NCBI RefSeq assembly: GCF_003402235.1
Contig: NZ_QEWO01000004.1
Location: forward strand, 496,001-560,000
From: Parahaliea mediterranea
GTDB lineage: Bacteria > Pseudomonadota > Gammaproteobacteria > Pseudomonadales > Halieaceae
Direction: 5' to 3'
DNA length: 64,000 nucleotides
Both the position numbers and the translations under genes were made by a program. Shown here one piece after another: positions 54,634 through 63,300 of this stretch. The notes beneath the pieces were generated by a model. The model made no database searches. It was not told the DNA's origin and worked only from the letters and a program-made list of their open reading frames with translations. Each line of letters opens with the position of its first letter. Position 1 is the first letter of the stretch.

Positions 54634-56085
54634 ATGCAGCGCCTTGCCACCGCCACCCTGCCGGCCCTGTCACCCACCGTTACCCCCATTGCCTACAACC
54701 GCGATGCATTGCGCACCGGCATTGTGCACCTTGGCCCCGGCGCCTTTCACCGCGCCCACCAGGCGCTGTACACCGACCAGGCCATGGCACACAGTGGCGG
54801 CCACTGGGGCATCGTCGGCGCCAGCCTGCGCAGTACCACCGTGGCCGCCCAGCTCAACCCCCAGGACGGCCTGTACACCCTGCGCAGCGAAGCCGCAGGC
54901 GGCCGCCAGCTGCGCCTGGTGGGCGCCCTGCAACAGGTGCTGACCCTATCCCGCGAGCGCGAGCAGCTGAACACCCTGCTGGCCGCCCCCGCAACCCGCG
55001 TGGTCACCCTCACGGTCACGGAAAAGGGCTACTGCCTGGGGGCAGACGGCTGGTCGCTGGATGTGGCGCACCCCGACATCCAGCACGACCTGGCCCATCC
55101 CGCGCAGGCGCAATCGGCCATTGGCGTACTCGCCCACGGCCTGCACCTGCGCTTGCAACAGGGCGCCGCGCCGCTGACGGTGATCAGCTGTGACAACCTC
55201 TCGGAGAACAGCGCCCGGCTGGCGGCGGCACTGCGCGACTACCTGCAGCGCAGCTACCCCGAATGCCTGCCCTGGCTGGCCGAGGCGGTGCGCTTCCCGT
55301 GTTCCATGGTGGACCGGATAGTGCCGGCGCTCAGCGCCGAGGCGCTGGATGAGCAGGCGCGGCTGATCGGCCTGCGGGACGAGGCCGCCGTGGTCACCGA
55401 AGGCTTCAGCCAATGGATTATCGAAGACACCTTTGCCGCCGCCGTGCCCGACTGGGCCGGCGCCGGCGCCCTGCTGGTGCAGGACATCCGCCCCTACGAA
55501 TCACTGAAACTGGGGCTTTTGAACGCCAGCCACTCGGCCATTGCCTACATCGGGCTGCTGCTCGACAAGGAAACCGTCGCCGACGTAGTGACCGATGTAG
55601 CGGGCGACGCGCCGCTGCGCAGCTACCTGGAAAGATTGATGGCCGAGGCGCTGATACCCGCCCTCACCACGCCCGAGGGCTTTGATGTACAAGCCTACGC
55701 GGCGGCCCTGCTGCAGCGCTTTGCCAACCCCGGCCTGCGCCACCGCTGCGCCCAGATCGCCATGGACGGCACCGAAAAAATTCGCCAGCGCTGGCTGCCC
55801 GCCCTGGCGGCTCCGGCGAATAACCATGACCTGCTGCTCAGGGCCCTGGCCGCCTGGTGCGCCGTTATATTGCACAGCGACCTGTCCATCGACGACCCGC
55901 GCCAGGCACAGTTGCTGGCCATCCGCGCCAGCGACGAAGACGACATCGAGCGCCTGACCCGCCTGCTCGCCACCCTCGGTATTGATGCCACGGCAACACC
56001 CGCCTGGCAGCAGCGGCTGGGAACACTGCACCGACATTGCCAGGCCATTCACAATGGCAAACTGCGGGAAGTGCTGGCCGCCTGA
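54634..56085 (+). CDS. uxuB: Fructuronate reductase (mannitol dehydrogenase family)
   Basis: A 483-residue long-chain polyol dehydrogenase. The N-terminal Rossmann segment HLGPGAFHRAHQ, ISCDNLSENSARL, and the family catalytic signature ESLKLGLLNASHSAIAY (Lys, Asn and His) are all present. It reduces D-fructuronate to D-mannonate with NADH, giving UxuA its substrate. The start is 6 bases after the regulator stop, so uxuA, the regulator and uxuB form one unit. Tagaturonate or mannitol specificity cannot be excluded. Confidence 0.88.
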   Translation: MQRLATATLPALSPTVTPIAYNRDALRTGIVHLGPGAFHRAHQALYTDQAMAHSGGHWGIVGASLRSTTVAAQLNPQDGLYTLRSEAAGGRQLRLVGALQQVLTLSREREQLNTLLAAPATRVVTLTVTEKGYCLGADGWSLDVAHPDIQHDLAHPAQAQSAIGVLAHGLHLRLQQGAAPLTVISCDNLSENSARLAAALRDYLQRSYPECLPWLAEAVRFPCSMVDRIVPALSAEALDEQARLIGLRDEAAVVTEGFSQWIIEDTFAAAVPDWAGAGALLVQDIRPYESLKLGLLNASHSAIAYIGLLLDKETVADVVTDVAGDAPLRSYLERLMAEALIPALTTPEGFDVQAYAAALLQRFANPGLRHRCAQIAMDGTEKIRQRWLPALAAPANNHDLLLRALAAWCAVILHSDLSIDDPRQAQLLAIRASDEDDIERLTRLLATLGIDATATPAWQQRLGTLHRHCQAIHNGKLREVLAA

Positions 56086-56103
56086 TGCACCGGGCAGCCT
56101 AAA

Positions 56104-56118
56104 CGCGGCTTCGCCGCG
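56104..56118. terminator. GC hairpin after uxuB
   Basis: CGCGGC and GCCGCG around a TTC loop, 18 bases past the uxuB stop. No T-tract follows, so it is a weak candidate. Confidence 0.3.
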
Positions 56119-56138
56119 CGCCGGCGGTTAACGCCACG

Positions 56139-56453
56139 TTATGGATTTGACCGCGAATGCCAATATCCCGGACGTCGGGCATGATGGGCTAAGGCAACCA
56201 CTACAATCGCGCCGTGCGCTTCTATCGTAATCAGTGAGAATGGAAATTTGTGAAGGATCAGCTTCTTGGCGCCCAGCTGCGCTGCCTGCCCAAGCACCGG
56301 CGTTAATGGCGCATTGGGTTCCGTCAACAGAACCAATGCATGTTCAAAGGCTTCAATAAGTCGACTTCCCAGCCCTGGTTGCTCGCGTTCATACCACGCA
56401 GCCGCCTGTTCCAGCTCTCGCGCTGCCTCGGCGTGAATTTTTACCGCTGGCAT
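56139..56453 (-). CDS. RelE/ParE-family toxin
   Basis: A 104-residue protein with IHAEAARELEQAAAWYEREQ at the N-terminus and ALAHHARRPGYWHSR at the end, as in RelE/ParE plasmid-stabilisation toxins. Its ATG overlaps the antitoxin stop as TGATG. It is a distant paralogue of the toxin at 9660-9959. The target is unknown. Confidence 0.85.
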   Translation of the reverse strand: MPAVKIHAEAARELEQAAAWYEREQPGLGSRLIEAFEHALVLLTEPNAPLTPVLGQAAQLGAKKLILHKFPFSLITIEAHGAIVVVALAHHARRPGYWHSRSNP

Positions 56454-56692
56454 CAGGTGCGCTGAATTCTCGCCCGCGCTCGTGCCAGCACCTCATCCGC
56501 ATCGAGCAACGTGGCTGAGCCGTTGTTTATTTCATTGATTCTTCGGCATATTTCTGTGTCCCAAGCTGCGGCCACCTCACTGTCTGCCGGTCCATCAAGG
56601 CTGGCCACCAGGTCGCTGGCTAACTGCGCACGTTCAGCCTCCGTCAGTTCCAGCGCAGCTGTACGTATACTTTCAAGCTCAGCAGTATTCAT
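56453..56692 (-). CDS. Antitoxin of the addiction-module component type
   Basis: A 79-residue protein with ALELTEAERAQLASDLVASL and AAAWDTEICRRINEINNG, the same family pattern as the antitoxin at 9961-10176. ATG 56692 was chosen; an in-frame ATG at 56716 would add eight residues. It shares its stop codon region with the toxin ATG. A 193-base gap upstream contains no gene but includes the FHA operon terminator. Confidence 0.82.
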   Translation of the reverse strand: MNTAELESIRTAALELTEAERAQLASDLVASLDGPADSEVAAAWDTEICRRINEINNGSATLLDADEVLARARARIQRT

Positions 56693-56835
56693 GGCGGGCC
56701 CACCATCTGTCATCAACCAACAAATGTTGCATCAGCCTCCCATCCATAACAAGGCCATTAACTTAGCGCCTATCGGCACCGGACAAACTACGCCGTATGC
56801 CGGTTGCCGATTCAAGCAGTCCAGTAAACCACACC

Positions 56836-56863
56836 AAAGCAAAAAGGGCGCCGCGGCGCCCTT
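56836..56863 (-). terminator. Intrinsic terminator of the FHA/PP2C/cytochrome operon
   Basis: On the minus strand AAGGGCGC and GCGCCCTT form an 8-base stem around CGCG, directly followed by TTTTTGCTTT. It begins 23 bases past the FHA gene stop, a classical Rho-independent terminator for the whole operon that enters from the right edge. Confidence 0.88.
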
Positions 56864-56885
56864 GTCGTTCAACAGCGGTTGCCAG

Positions 56886-57959
56886 CTAGAGCAGCAGCCA
56901 GGCCGCTGCGGCCGCCGCCACAACCAGGGCCGCTGCCACGGCAATCCACAGGGTCTTGCCACCCGCGCCACCCGCAGCTGCGCCGCCACCGGTTTTGCCA
57001 CCCGCTTTGCCAGCGGCGGCGCTGCCTGCTGCGGATGCAGCCTTGCCCGCGCCACCGGCCTGCGCGCCGGCGGCTGCGCGAAAGACGAGGGTAGCCACCC
57101 CCAGGCGAATTTCGTCGCCGTCTGCCAGGTAGGCGGTCAGGCGCTTCTCGCCGTTCACAAAAATGCCGTTGGCAGACACCAGGTTCACCAGTCGCCAGCG
57201 GCCGTCCTGATGAATCAGCTGGGCGTGGCGGGCCGATACGCTGGGCTCGGCAATGGGCACTTCGCAATTGGGGTCGCGGCCGATTTCCCACACATCGGGC
57301 TCTGTGCCGTCACCCAGTTGCAGTTCCAGCGCTTCGCCACCTTCGCCGGTCACCGACACCAGGATGAGGTGGGGCAGGTCCGAGGCCCGCTCCATCTGCA
57401 GCGGCGATGTCTCCGCCTCGGCAATGGCGTCGAGCGATAGCACACGGGTGCTGTCGCTGGTGCCGGAATCGATCCAGCTGCCGGGCAGGTCGGCGGGGTT
57501 GGGGGGCGGCGCCGGTTTCGGTTCAGGGGCCGGTTCTGGCTTGGGTGCAGGCGCGGGCTCAGGAGCAGGCGCGGGTTCCGGCGCGGCCTCGGCCGCCTCG
57601 GGTATCGAGACCACGGTGGCATCGGCATCGACCCCGCCCACCACGGTGGCGTCCATATCGGCGGCAGCGCCGCCACTCAGCACCACCACAAAGGTGTGCT
57701 TGTCGAAGCTGAGGCTGTCACCATCCCGCAGGGTGGTCTCGCCGCTGGAGGTCTGGCCGTTGACCTGGGTGCCATTGGCCGACCCGAGATCTTCCACGGT
57801 GAGGCTCTCGCCCTTCACCCGCAGCACGGCGTGCGTGCGCGACACCCGGGGGTCGTCGATGGTGATTTCACAGTCAGCGGAGCGGCCGACCCGCTGCTCG
57901 CCCTCGAGCGCGAAACGGCTGCCATCCGCCGCTAGCAGTTCTGCACTGAACTCAGACAT
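56886..57959 (-). CDS. Double-FHA protein with C-terminal membrane anchor
   Basis: A 357-residue protein: FHA domain 1 (about 20-92; VGRSADCEITIDDPRVSRTHA, SANGTQVNG), Pro/Ala/Glu/Lys-rich linker (about 115-160), FHA domain 2 (about 222-295; IGRDPNCEVPIAE, SANGIFVNG) and a Gly/Ala-rich stretch ending in a single membrane helix (about 338-357), so the FHA domains face the cytoplasm. Both have the Arg and Ser/His phosphothreonine-binding residues. It starts 15 bases after the PP2C gene and is the last of the operon. Confidence 0.92.
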   Translation of the reverse strand: MSEFSAELLAADGSRFALEGEQRVGRSADCEITIDDPRVSRTHAVLRVKGESLTVEDLGSANGTQVNGQTSSGETTLRDGDSLSFDKHTFVVVLSGGAAADMDATVVGGVDADATVVSIPEAAEAAPEPAPAPEPAPAPKPEPAPEPKPAPPPNPADLPGSWIDSGTSDSTRVLSLDAIAEAETSPLQMERASDLPHLILVSVTGEGGEALELQLGDGTEPDVWEIGRDPNCEVPIAEPSVSARHAQLIHQDGRWRLVNLVSANGIFVNGEKRLTAYLADGDEIRLGVATLVFRAAAGAQAGGAGKAASAAGSAAAGKAGGKTGGGAAAGGAGGKTLWIAVAAALVVAAAAAAWLLL

Positions 57960-57974
57960 GATTCTATTCCCTAC

Positions 57975-59039
57975 TCAACCGGCGGCAATTATGCCGAGGC
58001 TGTATACCACACTTCCCGCCACCAACACTGCCGCAACCACCCAGAAAATAGTGCGATTGCGGCGCTGGTCACGCTCCCGCTGCATGGCCTCCCGCGCAGC
58101 GGCGATCTCGGTGGCGGACATCATCTGGGTGGACTCGGGCTGGCTCGGGTTGGGGGTGGTGGCCCCTCCCCCCTTGCGCGCCACAACCCGGCGCACCGCT
58201 GGTATCGGCGCCGGCACGGCGTCATCCTGCACCGCTTCCAGTTCCGGCAGGCCGCTGTATTCGCCACTGGCCGGGTCAAAGGTCCACAGTACCTCCGGCT
58301 CCAGCAAATCCGCCTGCGAGCTGGCGGCCACCCCCGGCAGTACAATCACGGTGATGTTGTCTCTGCCACCGGCTTGAACAGCGGTTTCGACCAGCGCGTC
58401 GCAGCGCGCTTCCAGCGAGCGATCGGAGCCCAGTATTTCGCTCAGCACCGCGCTGTCCAGCACGTCCGACAAACCGTCGCTGCACAGCACCAGCACCTGG
58501 CCCGGCGCCAGGCGGCCGCAGTTGATGCCCACTTCGAGTTTGTTGTCTTCCTGCAGGCCAATGGCCTGCACGATCACGTTTTTGCGCGGATGGTTGCGGG
58601 CCTGGGCCAGGGTGATCTGGCCCTTGGCCAGCAGGGCCTGTACGTAGGAGTGATCGCGCGTCAGCAGCTTGAGCTGGCCGTCCCACAGATAGGCGCGGCT
58701 GTCGCCGACCCAGGCCAGTTCGTAATCGCCCTCGGAAAAGCGCGCCACCACCACGGTGGACGCCATGCCGGCCTTGCCGCGCCCCTGAGCGACGGCCGCC
58801 ATCACCTCGCGGTTGGCGGTGCGGATGCCGTCTTCGATGGAGCGGCCAGCGGCTACTTCGCGCTGGATAACCTCACAGGTAATGGCACTGGCCACCTCAC
58901 CCGCCTGGTGGCCACCAACACCGTCGGCAACAATGGCCAGCGACAGGGAACCATCCAGCAGGTAGGCGTCTTCATTATGATTGCGCTGCCCCACATGCGT
59001 GGCACCGCTTCCTTCTGCTACCACCTCCAATGCGCTCAC
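57975..59039 (-). CDS. PP2C-family protein phosphatase with C-terminal membrane anchor
   Basis: A 354-residue phosphatase from a GTG that overlaps the preceding stop. PP2C motifs are intact: THVGQRNHNEDAY, ADGVGGHQAGEVAS, WVGDSRAYL, CSDGLSDVL and GGRDNITVIV, with all metal-binding Asp residues seen. A Pro/Thr-rich linker leads to a membrane helix at about 331-350, placing the catalytic domain in the cytoplasm. It probably reverses Ser/Thr phosphorylation recognised by the downstream FHA protein; the kinase partner could be the one at 32299-33864 or one outside the window. Confidence 0.94.
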   Translation of the reverse strand: MSALEVVAEGSGATHVGQRNHNEDAYLLDGSLSLAIVADGVGGHQAGEVASAITCEVIQREVAAGRSIEDGIRTANREVMAAVAQGRGKAGMASTVVVARFSEGDYELAWVGDSRAYLWDGQLKLLTRDHSYVQALLAKGQITLAQARNHPRKNVIVQAIGLQEDNKLEVGINCGRLAPGQVLVLCSDGLSDVLDSAVLSEILGSDRSLEARCDALVETAVQAGGRDNITVIVLPGVAASSQADLLEPEVLWTFDPASGEYSGLPELEAVQDDAVPAPIPAVRRVVARKGGGATTPNPSQPESTQMMSATEIAAAREAMQRERDQRRNRTIFWVVAAVLVAGSVVYSLGIIAAG

Positions 59040-60337
59040 AAGCCCCCCAATACCTGGTTAGCCCGCACCGCAAATTGTTGCGGCACGAAGGTATTCTCAT
59101 CTTCCACGGACTTGAACCATGCGTCCAGTAAAGATTCCAGTTGGTCGGCATCACCGATGGAGATGGCGAGGGTTTCCACCGCAAGGAAGACCTGCTCGGC
59201 GGCGGTAAAGTGGCGGAAGCGGCCGGCCGCGGCGCGCTGCAGCAGGCCCGCGCGCAACCGCCGCATATCGTCGGCGCCGTAGCTGCCGGCGCTGACCTGT
59301 CGGGCAATGGGGTCGAGCCTGGCGGCCAGCGACTTGGCCTGGGTAACCACTGCGCCGCGACTGTTGAGTGAGGCCTGGTGCAATTGCTGGATGCCGCTGC
59401 GCAGGGTGGCCGCATCGCCGCTGCCCAGCACATCCAGCACTTCCGCCAGCACCAACAGGCTGGCGTCGTTCAGGCGCACGGTGCCAGGCGGGGTGCCCTC
59501 CGGGCTCCAGCGCAAATCGTTCATCGGGTGGTGGCAGGCGTGACACTGATAGAAGGACAGCTCGGGCATCAGGCTCTGCTGGGTAAACCAGTCCTCCTGC
59601 AACAGCTCCAGGGTCTGCTGGCCGGTCACCGCCAGGCCCGCCAGCCACATGTTCACCGAGGCAATCGCCGGCTTGCGCTCGCGGTAGTCGGCATCCACTT
59701 CGTAGTGCGCCGGCTGGTTGACGGTGAAGGTCTCCAGCTCAAAGGCCAGCCGCGGATGGCCGGCGCCCATGATCTGGTGGGTGGCGAATTTGTCTTTGGT
59801 GCCCAGGTGGCAGGACAGGCACAGGCGCGCCCGCTCCAGCGGCTGCTCGGTGGGGTACATGCCCTTGGCGAGGTTGTCGGCGTGGGAGGTGCCCGCCTCG
59901 GCGTGGGACTCCAGCCACTGCCCGGCGCCACCGTGGCAGGCCTCGCAGCCGACGCCGTCGGAAATCTGGAAGCGCCGGCCGCGAGCCTCGGTAGCCACGT
60001 TGTCGGCGTGGCAGTCCAGGCAGATTTTGGCGCCGGCGGCGCTGGGCAGGCCCAGCTTGCGGGCAATGGCTTCGCTCTGCTCGGTCTGCAGGGTGCGGTA
60101 GGCCCGGCTGTGGTAGTCGTTGCGCAGCCAGATACGGTACTCATTCAGCCACACCGGGGCGCTTTCATCTTCGCTCACCTTGCCGTGACACACACTGGTA
60201 GCGCAGCTGGCCACCCCTTCATGGGGGTTGGCGCCGGTTTCCGGCAGCGGCGCAGCCAGGCTCGCCGCCGACAGACACAGCATCACCAGCAGACCGGCAA
60301 AACGCCGGCCCCGAAGGACGTTGAACGCTTGCCTCAT
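59036..60337 (-). CDS. Periplasmic multihaem cytochrome c, c554-like
   Basis: A 433-residue protein with a signal peptide (AGLLVMLCLSAASLAAP). Haem motifs CATSVCH (a CX4CH form, residues 45-51), CLDCH (106-110), CEACH (131-135), CLSCH (173-177) and CHACH (265-269), thus up to five haems, then a haem-free helical domain of about 160 residues. The spacing resembles cytochrome c554/multihaem electron-transfer proteins. Its ATG overlaps the upstream gene stop, and its stop overlaps the PP2C GTG, so translation is coupled. Confidence 0.9.
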   Translation of the reverse strand: MRQAFNVLRGRRFAGLLVMLCLSAASLAAPLPETGANPHEGVASCATSVCHGKVSEDESAPVWLNEYRIWLRNDYHSRAYRTLQTEQSEAIARKLGLPSAAGAKICLDCHADNVATEARGRRFQISDGVGCEACHGGAGQWLESHAEAGTSHADNLAKGMYPTEQPLERARLCLSCHLGTKDKFATHQIMGAGHPRLAFELETFTVNQPAHYEVDADYRERKPAIASVNMWLAGLAVTGQQTLELLQEDWFTQQSLMPELSFYQCHACHHPMNDLRWSPEGTPPGTVRLNDASLLVLAEVLDVLGSGDAATLRSGIQQLHQASLNSRGAVVTQAKSLAARLDPIARQVSAGSYGADDMRRLRAGLLQRAAAGRFRHFTAAEQVFLAVETLAISIGDADQLESLLDAWFKSVEDENTFVPQQFAVRANQVLGGL

Positions 60338-63300
60338 TGCCCCGCGGTCTCCTTGTTCGCCGGCTTGTTCTCGACAAACCAGGGCTCGCCGTTCTCATCC
60401 AGGTAGAGTTTGCGCAGTTCCTCGTAGTTCAGCGGCCGCGAACCCAGGCGTCCGAATACCGCCACCTGGCCGCCGGTCTCGTCCACACCGCGGTCGCGCT
60501 CCAGCGGGCGGCTGAGGGACAGGGCCGGCGAGGCCGTGGGATAGCGCGCAATCAGCACCGGGCGCGGCTCGGGGCTGAAGCCGTAAAACTTGGGCTGGCT
60601 GTCGGGCGCGGTGAGCTGGATGACCTTGAGCCCCTCGCGCCCGTCGGCCACGTAGGCAAACAGGGAGGCGTTGGTGCTGGCCACAGTCACATCCCGCGCA
60701 TCGGACACCCCATCGGTGAAGCGAATCAGCTGGCGCAGGCGCTCGGGGTTGGTGATGTCCACAATCACCAGGCCCTCGCTGCCAGAGGCCACATAGGCGT
60801 AGGTGCGCGCCAGGTGCAGGCGGTGGGCCTGGGTGAGCGGCAGGGTGTTGTTGGCGGTCAGGCGCGGCGCGGTCGGGTCGGTGATGTCCACCACCTTGAG
60901 GCCGTCGGCGTCGGTCACAAACAGGTAGCGGAACTGCTGGGCCACCGAGTGGCCGCGGTTCAGCGGCAGGGTCGCCTCCACCCTCGGTTGCAGGGGGGTA
61001 TCGATGTTCAGCACCACCAGGCCGCGATCGGCAATGACATAGGCGTACTTGCCGCCAATGGTCATGTGCCGGGCGCCGGTCAGCACGCCGCCTTCGTTCC
61101 AGGTCAGCGCCCGCTCCAGCTGGTTGTTGCGCGGCTCCCCGTCACTCAGGGTATCCACGTCCACCAGGATCAGGCCCTCCTGGGCGTCGGTGATGTAGGC
61201 GTAGTTGTACAGCGGGTGGAAGGGCTGCTCTTCGTTGATCACCCGCATCAGCTCACCCTCGTTGCGCGAGGGCTGGATGGGCTGGGTGGTGGGCAGCACC
61301 ACGCAGGTGGCGTTGGCGCTCTCCACCTGGGTGTCGTGGCCCAGCGGGCTGAAGGGCGCGGTGATGATGCGCTGGGAAATCCCCTTGTTGGAGATGCTGG
61401 CAATGTCGTAAACCTGCATGCCGCGCTCGCCCTCGGCCACAAACAGGTATTCGCCGCGCATCTGCAGGCAGTTGGCCGGGCCGGAGCCGTGGGCGTGGCC
61501 GGTGTCCGCCGCCAGTACCCGGTCGTTGTCCAGGTGCTGCTGGTAGAAGTCCGGGTAGGCGTACTTCTGCAGGTAGCTGCCGCGCACCGCCTGGGGCTCC
61601 TCCCACTCGGTGACTTCCACCGCGTTGATATGCTCGGTGCCACCGATGTAGGCAAAGTGGCCGAGGAAGTCCAGGAAGTCGCCACCGAACATCATCAGGG
61701 TGGCGATGATGGCGTTGTTGTCGTTGTTTTTCGACAGGTGACAGTCTTCGCAGTCCTTGGTTTCGGTTTTGCGCACGGTGTGCGGGAAGTGCGGGTTGAA
61801 GGCCTGCGAGCTGTAGCCACTGGCCGCAATCGGCGGCTGCTGGATGTAGATACGCTCGCGGTTGGCATTGGTGGACGACAACACCAGCGCCGAGGTGGAG
61901 CGCACCGGTGCGTACTTGCCGCCCTTGGCGGTTTCGCGCTTGCCCAGCAGGAAGGTCTGGTCGCGGGCCACCTGGGGGTTGTAGGTGGCGAAGTTGCGCG
62001 ACTCGCCGCCCTCGTAGTGATGGCGCTCGGTTTTGTTGTTGGCCTCGATGGGCAGGTGGCAGCCGCCACAACTGGTGGTCCAGGAGGTGTGGCAGGTGTA
62101 GCACTCCATTTCCTCGTAGGAGTGCGCCAGGTTCTCGCTGGCCACCTCGGTGCCCCACTCCTGGGTTTCGGTGTTGCTGCTCATCAGCTTGGCGCGGGCG
62201 GCCTTCTCGTTGTAGTGCGGGTTACCCGGGGTCACGGCGTCCTTGACCAGGCTCACCTCCCACTCCAGTTCCGGGTCCAGCACCGAGCGCTGGATGAGCT
62301 TGTCGCCAATCCATTCGAAGCGCTTCTGGCCGTCGGGGTTGCGAATGGCGCCGAGGTCAGTGCCGCCGTCCAGCGCCGCCGGGCCAGAGGTAAACAGGTT
62401 GGGGTAGGCCTTGGCGGTGCCGTGGCAGTCCTTGCAGTCGATCTCCACCGCCGCCGCCACTTCGCCGTACAGGTGGCCGTTGCCGTGGTTGTCCTGGCCG
62501 TAGTGGCAGTCCACGCAGTGCATGCCCACATCCATGTGGATGGAAGACATATGCACGGCCTTCTGGAATTTCTCCGGGTCGTCGTCGGCAACCACATCGC
62601 CCTCGGCGTCCAGCAGGTTGCCCTTGCGGTCACGCTTGAAGATGGCGCGGAAGTTCCAGCCGTGGCCGTGGTAGTCGGCGAACTGGGTGTCCTTGAGCTT
62701 GGGGTTCATCTCCGAGACGGTCTTCAGGAACTCCACATCCGCCCACTTGCCCCGGGGCGCAGCACCTTCTGGGTTGCGATCCAGCACCTCAAAGCGCTCG
62801 CTGTCGGTGGGGTACACCTGCTCCTCGGGCCACATGAAGGGCGCGTCGGATTCGTAGTCCCACATGGTGTAGCCCATGTAGGTATTGATGAACATGTTGG
62901 GCTGGTGCATGTGGCAGACCATGCACTGGCTGGTGGGAATGGCGCGGGTAAATTCGTGCTTGAGCGGGTGGCCGCTCTCGCCCCGGGGAATGGTCGGGTC
63001 CGCGGTCTGGGTTTCGCCGGTGTGGCCGAATTGGGCGTACAGGGCCGAGTGGTCCGGGTCCCGGTCGTTGGCATACACCACGTGGCAGGACGCGCAGCCG
63101 GACTGGCGGTAATCCCCGGGCTGGTCGTTGGTGCCCATAAACCAGGTGTGGGGGTCGTTCAGGCGGGTCTTGGTGATGTTGATCACCGGCACCGAAATGC
63201 GCGCGCCGGTGCCCGGGCCGCGATTGGACTGGCGGAAGTCGGGCCGCCCGGGCTCCTCCAGGCGCTGCAACTGGCCCAGGGCGTTGGGCAGGCCAGTCTC

